A stretch of 64,000 bases of DNA from Ruegeria faecimaris (GCF_900182615.1 NZ_FXTE01000013.1:1-64000), one strand, 5' to 3'. Positions 17,806 through 26,955 are shown, counted from the first letter of the stretch. Program-made: numbers and translations. The notes: a model not told the origin generated them from the sequence alone.

Positions 17806-18846
17806 TTAGATCTTGGCTTTCAGATTAGCGGCAATGCAAGACGATCGAATGCCACGAGAGTAGTGGCGGCGCATGTTGTTTACCAACTGCGCGAAGATTT
17901 CGACCGAACGATTAGAATTCATGAATGTAGCCTGGTCAATTGACCCCTCAACTGGGGTGCGGATGGACATCAGCGTCTTGTAGCCACCTATGATTTCCAG
18001 AGCCTGAACCACGCAATCGTAGTCTACTGTTTCACCTTCGCATGAGTCGCAGTAGCGTTTTACGATGTTCAAGTATTTATCGGTTTCACTGATGCGGGAA
18101 ATGCTTTCGTTCAATCGAACCAAATCGACACTTTCAGGTAAGTCCGAGCCCCGGCCCAGCATCACTGTCGTGAACTGGTTGGCTTCGTCGGAAAAATGCT
18201 GATTGAGGTTCAACAGCCGTGCCAGTCGTTTGAGACCCAACAACCCCGAAACACGTTTGGGATTGGATTCTTCCACAAAGGCCCGCATCGTGATCGCCTT
18301 GTTTTCCCGCGCCATATAAGCTTCGATCCACTTGAGAAAACCGGCTTCGGACAGGCCGTAGTTTTCTGAAGGCATGGAATTGATCAGATCAAAGCGGCCG
18401 TTATTCAGTGTATTCCACAATACATACTCGGCGCCTTCAATCTCACCATGAGTTTGCAGTGCTATCGCATTGCTGATTGGCTGACGACCAACCCGATATC
18501 CAAAGATGGCCTCGCCGTGTTTTTGTAGGGCAGGATTGCTCAGAGCAAGCAACCAGTTTACGGTTCCCTTATCGGGATCCGGTGCACGAAGAAGCTGGTC
18601 TCGTGCCTGATGATTGATCAAGTAATCGGAAAATCCTCCAGGTACAGTATCGCGATCGATCTGACCAAGGATCATTTGCGCCGACGTGTTCCCCTGACTG
18701 GCCGCTTCCGACAAACCTTGCAGGCCTACGGCCTCGCTACCATTGAGCCAGCTGTCTACTGCGGATTTGTATGGGTCTTCCTGCGCGACAGCCGCCCCTG
18801 ACAATTGCAGTAGGAAAACATTGGCCAATACTGCGAGCATTCTCAT
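17806..18846 (-). CDS. Exported helical protein of unknown function
   Basis: A 346-residue protein starting with a clear signal peptide (MLAVLANVFLLQLSGAAVAQ, cleavage after AVA-Q near residue 22). The mature N-terminus, with GLQGLSEAASQGNTSAQMILG, resembles one Sel1/TPR-like helical repeat; the rest is mostly helical without a family I recognise. Three cysteines near the C-terminus (YCDSCEGETVDYDC) may form disulfides in the periplasm. It lies between the kinase gene and the OmpA-fusion gene, all on the minus strand, so a common envelope function is likely. GGAG lies nine bases before the start. Confidence 0.7.
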   Translation of the reverse strand: MRMLAVLANVFLLQLSGAAVAQEDPYKSAVDSWLNGSEAVGLQGLSEAASQGNTSAQMILGQIDRDTVPGGFSDYLINHQARDQLLRAPDPDKGTVNWLLALSNPALQKHGEAIFGYRVGRQPISNAIALQTHGEIEGAEYVLWNTLNNGRFDLINSMPSENYGLSEAGFLKWIEAYMARENKAITMRAFVEESNPKRVSGLLGLKRLARLLNLNQHFSDEANQFTTVMLGRGSDLPESVDLVRLNESISRISETDKYLNIVKRYCDSCEGETVDYDCVVQALEIIGGYKTLMSIRTPVEGSIDQATFMNSNRSVEIFAQLVNNMRRHYSRGIRSSCIAANLKAKI

Positions 18847-18922
18847 ACGACGTTACTCCATTGAATTATCGTCTTGGTCACTGACCGTTGTATTCCCGTT
18901 CCGAAGCTGAGTTGGCGCTTCG

Positions 18923-20494
18923 CTACTGGGATGTGGTGACAACGTCTCGCAACCAGACTTCCACTCGGCGGTTGATACGGCGACCATTCTCAGTGTCGTT
19001 GCAACTTAGCGGCGAGATCTCACCATAACCCAGAGTTCGGATGGTTAACCCGTCCAGGCTGTTGGTAGGCGCTGCTTGTAGCAACGCATTGCTAACTTGT
19101 TTGGCACGCTGCTGACTGAGTGACCGGTTGGATCCGCCAGCACCGACAGAGTCTGTGTATCCGATCAAAAGAAGTTCTTTGTTTGTGGTTTCTTCCTTGG
19201 CAAGCAACGAAGCAAGGCGCCTTATGTCGTCCTGTGCCCGCGTATCCAGGCGAGAGGATCCGAATGCAAACCGAAAGGTTATAGAACTACGGTCGGCACC
19301 CGACAGCTCAGCCGACATTTCCTGCAACTGTTTCAGAGTAACCTCTGCATCGGTTGGCATAACTGCGCCAAGATAGCGTAGTCCCTGCTCATTGGGGCCT
19401 TGCAGGGATTCCCCAAGTGACACAAAGCCCGAAGCATCAATTGTCTCTTGCGCCTTTTCGCTTTCGAGGAATTGCATGAAGCGGTTCAACTGTGCTGGCG
19501 CAGTTTTGCCGGTATATGCATACAAGCGTCGGCTAAGCGGGTATTCTTCTGTCTTGATGGTGAAAGGTGTCGCTGGAACCTGAATTCCACAAACACCGCG
19601 AATTGCAAGAACCTTGGCCTCATCAGCACTTGCGAGGCTGGTAATTCCGATGCCAAGCGGATCAGAAGCAACTGCTGCAACCAATTCCGTGTCTGTTTCG
19701 AAAAAGCTTGTATCGCTCGCGTATGTTGCGCCCACGGGGTTCATGATCAGGTCATTGAAAACCAACGCAGTTCCGCTTTCAGGCACTCGCATGTAAAGCT
19801 GGATCGGGGCATCGGGCCCACCAATCTGGCTCCAGTTGGAAATGGCTCCGGAAAATATTCGCGCTAGATCCTGTTCGGCGACTGCCCGCAGTTGGTTACT
19901 TTGCGATGTAATAACAACTAGACCGTCCAGCGCAAAAATTTTCTCGTTTTCACTCGAGGTGATATCCCCGAGTCCAGCCTGCGATGCGCTTGCCAGCTCG
20001 TCGGGTTGAGCCGGGCGTGTGGTCACTGCCAGTGCTGAGTTTCCATCGACCAGTTGTTTGATCCCGTCTGCGGAGTCACCACCCATCAAGGAGACTTCGG
20101 CCAAAAACTCGCCTAGTTCGTTGCGGAGCAGTAGCTTATCAACACCTTCTTCCTCAGAGCGCAAAGCAGTGCCGCCAATCTCCTCACCGAATTGCGTCGT
20201 AAGATCGGCGAATAAGACATCGACCAGGCGAGAAGAACCTGAAATGCCATATTCGACTGGACCTTCGTTCCGACTGGGGCAGGCTTCGCCAATGCATTCA
20301 ACTTTGAAAGCGTCAACCGTGATTGTACCAACCACCGTTCGGAGTTCGTAATTGGCGCCATCAAAATCTATTAGCTCTCCGGTCAGAGTCATTCCGCCGT
20401 CTAAACTGTTCAACTGAACAGTTTCAGCGTTTGCCATGGTCGCGACGGACAACATCAACGCACCAGAGGTAGTTTTCAGGACCCGATTTAACAT
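18923..20494 (-). CDS. PstS-like substrate-binding protein fused to OmpA domain
   Basis: A 523-residue exported protein with signal peptide MLNRVLKTTSGALMLSVATM ending in ANA. The middle part (about 110-370) is a phosphate-binding-protein-like type II periplasmic binding fold: VVITSQSNQLRAVAEQDLARIF, SGAISNWSQIGGPDAPIQLY and the SGTALVFNDLIM anion-loop region. The last 120 residues are an OmpA/MotB peptidoglycan-binding domain with ITFRFAFGSSRLD, LLIGYTDSVGAGGSNRSLSQ and GRRINRRVEVWL. It should be tethered to peptidoglycan and may bind an anion or a cell-wall ligand. I start it at 20494, with AGGAAA upstream; 15 in-frame residues before are not signal-like. Confidence 0.85.
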   Translation of the reverse strand: MLNRVLKTTSGALMLSVATMANAETVQLNSLDGGMTLTGELIDFDGANYELRTVVGTITVDAFKVECIGEACPSRNEGPVEYGISGSSRLVDVLFADLTTQFGEEIGGTALRSEEEGVDKLLLRNELGEFLAEVSLMGGDSADGIKQLVDGNSALAVTTRPAQPDELASASQAGLGDITSSENEKIFALDGLVVITSQSNQLRAVAEQDLARIFSGAISNWSQIGGPDAPIQLYMRVPESGTALVFNDLIMNPVGATYASDTSFFETDTELVAAVASDPLGIGITSLASADEAKVLAIRGVCGIQVPATPFTIKTEEYPLSRRLYAYTGKTAPAQLNRFMQFLESEKAQETIDASGFVSLGESLQGPNEQGLRYLGAVMPTDAEVTLKQLQEMSAELSGADRSSITFRFAFGSSRLDTRAQDDIRRLASLLAKEETTNKELLLIGYTDSVGAGGSNRSLSQQRAKQVSNALLQAAPTNSLDGLTIRTLGYGEISPLSCNDTENGRRINRRVEVWLRDVVTTSQ

Positions 20495-20863
20495 TTTCCT
20501 AACCTCAAACTTCTGATTATTGATTCTCGTTTTACTCAAGGTTGTTTCGCAAAAACTGATACAACCTTCATAATTTCTTAATGACGTAGCGGTAAGCGGG
20601 AAGTTTAGTCAAGGCTGCAGCGGGGATACATAAAATTGCCTTGCTTCCCCCCACTTATGGACACGTTTGAGGCAGATTCTGACCACAGTTGGCGCTCTTT
20701 CTTAGCTTGTATCCGAAGCTGACGCGATTCAACGTCGAATTGAGTCGTGATTTTAGGGGCTCAGGTTTTCCCTGAGATTTCCCAGAACGAACCTCATACC
20801 TTTCTTGCCACGCATTCGCAGCCTTTGACCCAGGTGATTCTTAACTATTTCGGGCACTCGAAC
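20495..20863. other. Intergenic region upstream of the OmpA-fusion gene
   Basis: About 370 bases without a supported gene. It must hold the promoter of the minus-strand OmpA-fusion gene; the first 80 bases are AT-rich. The sequence then changes character towards the IS6-type remnant, and part of it may belong to older mobile-element debris, but I find no recognisable ends. Confidence 0.4.
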
Positions 20864-21058
20864 GGTTCTGTTGCAAAGTTCTGAACCTGCCGAGCGGTTT
20901 CAGCAATCGCTCGTGAGTTAGGCCGCGAGCTCGGCGAACTGCCGAAACGGACAGAATCCGGGTGTGAATTGCCCCTTGCGGATTATGTGAGGGACTTCGA
21001 TGCCGTCCAAAGTTGCCGCTGCTGAAGCGAAACAATTGGCGGTGAAGAAGTTGGCACA
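20864..21058 (-). mobile_element. IS6-family insertion sequence remnant
   Basis: Read on the minus strand, 20918-21058 encodes the end of an IS6-type transposase: ATLDGIEVPHIIRKGQF followed by QFAELAA and a stop codon. The sequence just past it ends in GGTTCTGTTGCAAA on the plus strand (20864-20877), matching the usual IS6 terminal repeat GGxxCTGTTGCAAA. Upstream codons quickly lose similarity and no DDE core remains, so only the 3' end of the element survives. Confidence 0.62.
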
Positions 21059-21164
21059 CAACCTTTGGACCCAGTCGCAAACGCGCAGCGCTCCAGTTGA
21101 AGGCGTAGATGCCCTTCATCGAGCACAAGCTGCAACTACGCTTCGATAGTGAAGTACATTATTT

Positions 21165-21193
21165 TTGACACTAGGTATAATATTTCATACAAG
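21165..21193 (+). promoter_or_regulatory. Candidate promoter of the DUF2178/Xre genes
   Basis: A perfect TTGACA (21165-21170) is followed after 17 bases by TACAAG (21188-21193). A perfect TATAAT also occurs at 21176-21181 but lacks a good -35. TACA-N3-TGTA at 21188-21198 is a small palindrome overlapping the -10 that could be an Xre operator. The gene starts at 21248. Confidence 0.45.
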
Positions 21194-21247
21194 ATGTAAG
21201 TAATAATCGACTCACTAGAAGTGATTTGTCCAGAAAGGATTTCAGAA

Positions 21248-21697
21248 ATGACCTACCAAGATCGCAATACGGTCGTCTCGATCTTCGTGAACCTCGCCGT
21301 TAGTGCATTTGTTGTTTCACGGCTTCTGGATATGAATGCCTCTGGATTGTTTGATGGCCCAGACGCTGTAAACAACTGGGCCCGCATGGTGATCTGGCTG
21401 ATCCCCTTGGGCGTCGTGGCCACCATCATCGGCACCATACTGTTCAACATTGGGTTTGCGATTGTTACACACGAACCCAAACCCAGCTTCGTCGTTGATG
21501 AACGTGACAAGATGTTCGAGCGCCGAGGCAGCTACGCCATCATTATCTTCGCCGGTGCGGGTTTTATCTCAGCTGTCGTCGCCATGGCTCTCAACGCATC
21601 AGCGCTCACTGGCTTCAACATCATTTATTTCGGAATGGCCTTCGGATCCCTGTCAGCAGATATTGTCAAATTTGCTAGCTATCGGCGGGGGTACTGA
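21248..21697 (+). CDS. DUF2178-like integral membrane protein
   Basis: A 149-residue inner-membrane protein with four hydrophobic segments (about 8-28, 44-70, 95-118, 122-142) and a polar loop VTHEPKPSFVVDERDKMFERRGS, typical of the DUF2178 group. Function is unknown. The start at 21248 has AAAGGA upstream. An Xre-type regulator begins three bases after its stop, an arrangement often seen for this family, so the regulator probably controls this small operon. Confidence 0.7.
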   Translation: MTYQDRNTVVSIFVNLAVSAFVVSRLLDMNASGLFDGPDAVNNWARMVIWLIPLGVVATIIGTILFNIGFAIVTHEPKPSFVVDERDKMFERRGSYAIIIFAGAGFISAVVAMALNASALTGFNIIYFGMAFGSLSADIVKFASYRRGY

Positions 21698-21700
21698 TCC

Positions 21701-21919
21701 ATGGGCAAACTCAGGATCACCAACAATATTAGACGTCTACGCTTTGACGCAGATGAAATGACGCAAAAAGAACTCGCCGAAAAGGTTGGAGTCACCCGAC
21801 AAACCATCGTTGCCATTGAAAACGCCAAATATTCACCAACGCTCGAACTGGCGATCTTGATTTCTCGTGTATTCGACAAGCCCCTCGAAAAAGTCTTCGA
21901 CATCCAAGACGCCAGCTAA
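21701..21919 (+). CDS. Xre-family HTH regulator
   Basis: A 72-residue protein that is essentially one helix-turn-helix domain: NNIRRLRFDADEMTQKELAEK, then VGVTRQTIVAIENAKYSPTLEL and a short end with LEKVFDI. It matches the YgzD-like group of single-domain regulators. It is co-transcribed with the membrane protein upstream and probably represses their shared promoter. Confidence 0.88.
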   Translation: MGKLRITNNIRRLRFDADEMTQKELAEKVGVTRQTIVAIENAKYSPTLELAILISRVFDKPLEKVFDIQDAS

Positions 21920-21956
21920 ATCATCGCGTCTGCTGCACCCTACCAAAGGATTAGAT

Positions 21957-22580
21957 ATGTTCATCAAACCCACCCGGTTCTGGAATCTGATGGCGAGATC
22001 CTATGCCCGCCGTCCGGTCCAAAACCAAGCCGCCTATGAATACAAACTGGACATAACTGCAAGACACCTGTCCCCCCAAGACCGCATCCTGGAATTTGGC
22101 TGTGGCACAGGTACGACGGCGCTCATTCACGCCCCAAAAGTCGCCCATATCGACGCCATCGACTATTCATCCGAAATGATCTCAATCGCCCGGGAAAAAG
22201 CCGACGCGCAGGGTAGCAAGAACATCAACTTTGAAGTTAGCGCGTTCGAGTGCTGGCCTATTCCGGCGAAGGGTCAACAGTATGATGCCGTACTGGCTAT
22301 GTCGATCCTGCACTTGGTACTGGATCTTGACGCGACACTGGACCGTGTTCGTAGTTCCTTGAAGGAAGGTGGCCTGTTCTTCAGCTCGACGGTCTGCCTG
22401 GAAGGTCTCGAGAAGTTCGTCATACCAGCTCTCGGGACCATCGGCCTATTGCCCAAGATCCGCGCCCTGACGCAAGAAATCCTTGTAGAGCGTATGCAAG
22501 CTCATGGGTTCGAAATTGAACAAAAGTGGCGTCCCGAAACGGGTTCGACTGCTTTCATCATCGCAAGGAACAGCGGTTAG
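21957..22580 (+). CDS. Class I SAM-dependent methyltransferase
   Basis: A 207-residue methyltransferase. Motif I is ILEFGCGTGTTALIHAP, motif II holds the acidic IDAIDYSSEMISIAREKA, and the post-I region has FECWPIPAKGQQYDAVLAMSILH. The substrate is not evident; small-molecule or lipid methylation is typical of this subgroup. AAAGGA six bases before 21957 fixes the start. It follows the Xre gene by 37 bases and may be in the same operon. Confidence 0.85.
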   Translation: MFIKPTRFWNLMARSYARRPVQNQAAYEYKLDITARHLSPQDRILEFGCGTGTTALIHAPKVAHIDAIDYSSEMISIAREKADAQGSKNINFEVSAFECWPIPAKGQQYDAVLAMSILHLVLDLDATLDRVRSSLKEGGLFFSSTVCLEGLEKFVIPALGTIGLLPKIRALTQEILVERMQAHGFEIEQKWRPETGSTAFIIARNSG

Positions 22581-22651
22581 TCGTTCGACATCTGACAACA
22601 CTGACCCAGCCGTTCATGCACGCCGCCGAGAACGGCTGGAGAGAGCCCTGA

Positions 22652-23281
22652 TTGACCTATGCTGATACACGCATGAATGTCCGCTATGGGGCAAGCAAAG
22701 CAATAGCGATGGTTGAGGCGATGATGCGAAGTACAATGTGGCGACGGATTGATGTCGTGGGCACAGAAGCCTGTTCGGTTAACCGTAACGGAACGTCTCG
22801 CGTAATCTCGGGCATGGCTGTCTACGTAGTTGAAAATTCTCCTGTCAGAATAGCTTATTCCGTGACCTGTAATGACGAATGGGTGTGTAGCGCCGCCACC
22901 GTACAGCGTTGGATTGGGGCAGATAGGGTTGATCTTGTTTTAGTGAAGCAAGACGATGGTACATGGACCTCGAATGACAAAGTTGTGGATGCTGTTGATG
23001 AATTGCTCGACATCGATCTTGGGTTTACACCGGCCACGAACACGAACACGAATGCGATCAAGCGACTCCAGCTAGGGATTGGAGATCAGGCAGAGTTCAC
23101 TGCTGTTTGGTTGGATGATGAAACCTGGACATTCAAACCGCTGAAGCAACGATATGAGCGGCTGAACGAGAATACCTATAGGTACACTTCGATCAATAGT
23201 GGATACGAAGCAAATTTGACTGTCGATGGATTTGGTTTCGTTCGAGTTTACCCTGAGTATTGGAAAGCAGTGATAGCTTAG
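22652..23281 (+). CDS. Putative glycolipid-binding domain protein
   Basis: A protein of about 209 residues of the PF06475 type. Conserved features are RIDVVGTEAC, ISGMAVYVVENSPVRIAYSV with the following CNDEW, the LLDIDLGFTPATNTNTNAIKRL block (the TPxTNT signature) and the final YPEYWKAV. Relatives have a lipid-binding barrel, and one structural study linked the fold to glycolipids; its cellular role is not known. The frame opens with TTG at 22652, preceded by GGAGAG; ATG 22673 or later ATGs near 22718 are alternatives, since family members start closer to the first tryptophan. Confidence 0.75.
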   Translation: MTYADTRMNVRYGASKAIAMVEAMMRSTMWRRIDVVGTEACSVNRNGTSRVISGMAVYVVENSPVRIAYSVTCNDEWVCSAATVQRWIGADRVDLVLVKQDDGTWTSNDKVVDAVDELLDIDLGFTPATNTNTNAIKRLQLGIGDQAEFTAVWLDDETWTFKPLKQRYERLNENTYRYTSINSGYEANLTVDGFGFVRVYPEYWKAVIA

Positions 23282-23380
23282 GCCCAACAAGGGCTCTAAA
23301 GCTAAAACGATTGCCAGAAACGGACTTTCGTTTTTCCAGGTGAGCGGCAGTATAGTCCGTCTACCCGTCGTAAAAAGCTT

Positions 23381-24190
23381 CTAAAAATCGATCTCAACAC
23401 CCGGCAGGTTCAGCTCTTTCATCATGTCGCGCAATTCCTGACGTGCTGCGATGTTCGAAATGTTCAGCTGTTTGATCCCGATATCCTTGAGGTCCAATAG
23501 GGTCAGCCCGCGCGGGAACAGCTCTCGGAAAATAACGCGTTCGGAAAAGCCCGAAGCAACCCGGAAGCCGATCCGCTGCGACAGCATCTCGATCGCGCGC
23601 TGCATCTTTTCCTTGTTGACCATGCGTTGGGTACCGACGCGGTTGCGCACAACGACCCAGTCGATGGGCTTCAGGCCGGCTTGCGCGCGCAGCTGGCGTG
23701 CGTTCCAGACCATCTCGGAATAGACCGACGGGCCCAGAATTTTCTCACCCTTTGAATCGATGCGTGCCAGCAGGTCAAAATCGATAAAACTGTCGTTCAG
23801 GGGAGTGATCAGCGTATCAGCCAGCGAATGCGCCACCTGGCTGAGACGGGTATGAGAGCCGGGGCAGTCGATCAGGATGAAATCGCTATCGCTTTCCAGC
23901 TCGGACACGGCCGCTGAGAGGCGGTGGTCATAGATGTTTTCTCCCGGTTTCAGCGTGCTTGCATCAATCTCGGGCAGGTCATGGTGGCGGGGGCTGGGAA
24001 GGGTCAGGTCCGCGCTTTTCAGAAAGCTATTCCGGTTCTCGAAATACCGTCCCAAGCTGCGTTGCCGCAGGTCCAGATCCAGGGTGCTGACCTTGTGACC
24101 CAGGCGGGCGAGTGCGGTGGCCACATGCATGGACACAGTCGATTTGCCCGCGCCGCCCTTCTCGTTCCCCACTACGATAATATGTGCCAT
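23381..24190 (-). CDS. mipZ: Division-plane positioning ATPase MipZ
   Basis: A 269-residue ParA/MinD-type ATPase. The deviant Walker A is NEKGGAGKSTVSMHVA at residues 9-24, the A' region has TLDLDLRQRSLGRYFENR, and Walker B is FILIDCPGSHTRLSQ. The arginine-rich RNRVGTQRMVNKEKM and GFRVASGFSERVIFRELFPRGLTL are typical of alphaproteobacterial MipZ. MipZ forms a gradient from ParB at the poles and blocks FtsZ polymerisation, placing the septum at mid-cell. I start at 24190; the 59-residue in-frame extension upstream does not look like protein. Confidence 0.93.
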   Translation of the reverse strand: MAHIIVVGNEKGGAGKSTVSMHVATALARLGHKVSTLDLDLRQRSLGRYFENRNSFLKSADLTLPSPRHHDLPEIDASTLKPGENIYDHRLSAAVSELESDSDFILIDCPGSHTRLSQVAHSLADTLITPLNDSFIDFDLLARIDSKGEKILGPSVYSEMVWNARQLRAQAGLKPIDWVVVRNRVGTQRMVNKEKMQRAIEMLSQRIGFRVASGFSERVIFRELFPRGLTLLDLKDIGIKQLNISNIAARQELRDMMKELNLPGVEIDF

Positions 24191-24401
24191 GCCTGTATTC
24201 CCAAGTCTCACCGTGTTTGCGTACACGTTGTTGCAGGCCACTATATGTTGTGGAAAGCGGGAAGGGAAGAACCCGAAGCAATGTATGGCGGCATAAAAAG
24301 GCGGTGTTGCGGAAATCTCAGCCTGCCCACAGACCGCTGACTTGCGAAAGCCAGGACTATGTTTCAATCTCCAGGCTTAAGGACTGTGAGAAAGACATGG
24401 C

Positions 24402-25289
24402 TTGGAGCATCTGTTTCTGAACGTACTGAATGTGGTGCTGCCGGTGCTGATCTGTGCCGGGGCTGGGTATGTACTGGCGTTGACCAAAACGCCCTTTGAC
24501 AACAAGGTAATTGGCGCGATCGTTTCGCGGGTTGGATATCCCACACTGATCATCTCTCATCTGTCGGCCACAAAGATCGCTGTTGGAACGTTTCTGGACG
24601 TGATGGCCGCTGCGGTTTTGGCGATTGCCGGGTTTGGTGTTCTGGGATTTGCGGCGCTGAAGGTTATGCGCCTACCGGCGCGGGCCTTTCTGACGCCTCT
24701 GATGCATGGGAATGTGGGCAATATCGGATTGCCAATCACCTTGCTTGCGTTAGGCGATGCGGGGATGGCCTATACGATGGCTTTTGTAGTGGTCGTTCTT
24801 GTCAGCATCTTCACTGTAGGGATGTGGATACCAGCCAAAGAGTTTTCGCCCAGAAAGCTCGCCACCTCGCCGATCATATATGCGGTGGTCCTATCGCTGG
24901 TGCTGATGGCCAGCGGCTATAGCCTGCCTCAGCCTGTTGCGAAGTCATTCGATATCCTGGGTGGGCTTTCCATCCCGCTGATGCTGCTGACATTGGGCCA
25001 CACATTGGCCAGCCTTCGGGTCAACCGCCTTGGGCGTGCGGTGACGCTGACCGCTTTGCACCTGGTGATGGCAGTTGCAATCGCCAGCGGGTTGGTCTGG
25101 GCCTTCGGCTTTACAGGCGCTGAGCGCGGCGCGGTGATCCTGTGCTGTTTGATGCCGTCATCGGTGGCGACCTATCTGTTCATAGACCAGCATGTGCCGG
25201 AATACGGCCCCGATGTTGCCGGGTTCATACTGGTTTCGACCCTGACAACGATCATCGCTTTGCCGCTGGCGCTGTCCTACTGGATCTAA
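24402..25289 (+). CDS. AEC family transporter (auxin efflux carrier type)
   Basis: A 295-residue membrane protein with about ten hydrophobic helices in two inverted halves of five, as in AEC/BART transporters. Characteristic elements are the N-terminal LICAGAGYVLALTKTPFDN, the GNVGNIGLPITLLALGDAG crossover in the first half and the CCLMPSSVATYLFIDQ crossover in the second. Bacterial members move organic acids such as malate. The start is TTG at 24402; the nearby ATG is in another frame and stops at once. No regulator adjoins it. Confidence 0.85.
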   Translation: MEHLFLNVLNVVLPVLICAGAGYVLALTKTPFDNKVIGAIVSRVGYPTLIISHLSATKIAVGTFLDVMAAAVLAIAGFGVLGFAALKVMRLPARAFLTPLMHGNVGNIGLPITLLALGDAGMAYTMAFVVVVLVSIFTVGMWIPAKEFSPRKLATSPIIYAVVLSLVLMASGYSLPQPVAKSFDILGGLSIPLMLLTLGHTLASLRVNRLGRAVTLTALHLVMAVAIASGLVWAFGFTGAERGAVILCCLMPSSVATYLFIDQHVPEYGPDVAGFILVSTLTTIIALPLALSYWI

Positions 25290-25368
25290 GGCTAGGCGGT
25301 TTGCACATTCCTGCTAAGCTGTCGGTGTGGCGCTCCATAGTCGCCGCCCGTATTTTAGGACGTATTTG

Positions 25369-26955
25369 ATGTTACAAACGAATTCATCTGATGTCGGCGC
25401 ACGCGTTGTATTGGTCATGACGGCGATTTGCATGGTTGTTGTTGGCTTCAATTCCACGGCGGTTGCGACCATCCTGCCTGATCTTAAGAATGAGTTCGAT
25501 CTGTCGCCTTCGGACCTGCAATGGGTCATGGCCATCTATACCGTGGTCAGTGCCACGTTGGTGACGATTATCAGTCGGCTGGGTGATATCACGGGCAAGC
25601 TGGGCGTGTTTCTGGTTGGCATGATCGTTTTTGCCATAGGCTCTGCCTCGGCCTTGTTCGCGCAGGACGGGGCGATGATGCTGTTTGGCCGTGGGGCGCA
25701 GGGGGCAGGGGCCGCAGCGCTGTTTGGCACGTCGTTGCCCTTGTTGACGGCAGCGACCCCGGAGGAAAAACGCGCCAGCGTTACCGGAGCATGGGGCGCC
25801 ATCGTCGGACTGTCGATCGGGATCGGCCCTATCCTTGGCGGCGCATTCGCCCATTACATCAGTTGGAGAGCCGTATTCGCCACCGATCTGATCCTGCTGA
25901 CCACCGCGTTTATCATTGGCTTGACCGTGAGAAAACGGAACTATGTACCGAACACGCGACTGGCCGGTGCCCGGTTCGATTATCTCGGCGCTGTGGCTCT
26001 TGTGCTGTTTCTGGGGCCGCTGTCATTTGCCCTGAGCAATGGGGAAAGTGGAGGATGGCAGGCACCGTTGACGCTGGTGCCGTTGGGTGTGGCCATGCTG
26101 GCCATGGTCGGCCTTGTGCTGGCTTCGCGCCGCAGTGAAGATCCGTTGGTCGAGCTGCGCTATTTCCTTCATCCGCGCTATTTCATGGCGGCAGCGGGGA
26201 TGTTCCTTACCGGCTTTATGCTGTTTGGTTTTTTCGTCTACTTCAACACATTCGTCCAATCGCCTGATACATTCGGATACACGTCTGTCGGGGCTGGGCT
26301 TGCGATTATGCCGTTGAGCCTAAGCATGTTCGCGATCTCGGTCATCGCGCCCCGATTTCTTGCGCCCTACAGCTTTCAATGGCCTGTTGTGATCGGGCTG
26401 GGCGCAATGGCCGCTGGGTTTTTGTTGCTGACCACGATTACAGTTCCCACTCAATATGCGCAGATCTGGTGGAAGTTGATGATCGTCGGCATTGGTCTTG
26501 GTATCTGTTTCTCGCTGCTACCGCGTCTTGGGTTGCGGCTTTTGCCTGATGAGCATGTGGGGCAAGGATCAGGTGTAATCAATGCCTGCCTCTATTTCGG
26601 GGCTACGTTGGGGGCTGTGGTCTGCGGGCTTGCCGAAGCCATCACCTCTCGTCGGGGTCTTACCGAAGTGATCGACGCGTTACCGGCCGGCTCGGCCCCC
26701 CGCGATGATCTGGCTCATGCGCTGACCCACGGAACGCCCAGTCAAATCCAGCAACTGATCGCCGGCATGGATCCGACGTCGGGAAGTGCTCTGTCAAAGG
26801 CTTTGCGCGACCTGCAGGACAACGCTTTTGACAGCGCCATGATGGTGACGGCGATTGCGGCGCTGATCGGCGTGACGCTGGGGTTGATGTTGCTGCGCGG
26901 CCCTGTGCCCCCGGTGCACAGCGCGGCGGATCTGACACGCGCGACGAAACCCTGA
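25369..26955 (+). CDS. MFS transporter, DHA2 (14-helix) type
   Basis: A 528-residue drug:proton antiporter-like protein. It has about 14 membrane helices, motif A at SRLGDITGKLG between helices 2 and 3, and the antiporter motif C region GLSIGIGPILGGAF in helix 5. The C-terminal 80 residues contain a polar insert with HALTHGTPSQIQQLIAGM. The start at 25369 follows AGGA by nine bases. Substrate is unknown. It ends just before the shared terminator at 27015. Confidence 0.87.
   Translation: MLQTNSSDVGARVVLVMTAICMVVVGFNSTAVATILPDLKNEFDLSPSDLQWVMAIYTVVSATLVTIISRLGDITGKLGVFLVGMIVFAIGSASALFAQDGAMMLFGRGAQGAGAAALFGTSLPLLTAATPEEKRASVTGAWGAIVGLSIGIGPILGGAFAHYISWRAVFATDLILLTTAFIIGLTVRKRNYVPNTRLAGARFDYLGAVALVLFLGPLSFALSNGESGGWQAPLTLVPLGVAMLAMVGLVLASRRSEDPLVELRYFLHPRYFMAAAGMFLTGFMLFGFFVYFNTFVQSPDTFGYTSVGAGLAIMPLSLSMFAISVIAPRFLAPYSFQWPVVIGLGAMAAGFLLLTTITVPTQYAQIWWKLMIVGIGLGICFSLLPRLGLRLLPDEHVGQGSGVINACLYFGATLGAVVCGLAEAITSRRGLTEVIDALPAGSAPRDDLAHALTHGTPSQIQQLIAGMDPTSGSALSKALRDLQDNAFDSAMMVTAIAALIGVTLGLMLLRGPVPPVHSAADLTRATKP

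Noticed and set aside
20641..20700. Possible IS end with TTATGGACACG
   Set aside because: No partner repeat, transposase or target duplication was found near it.
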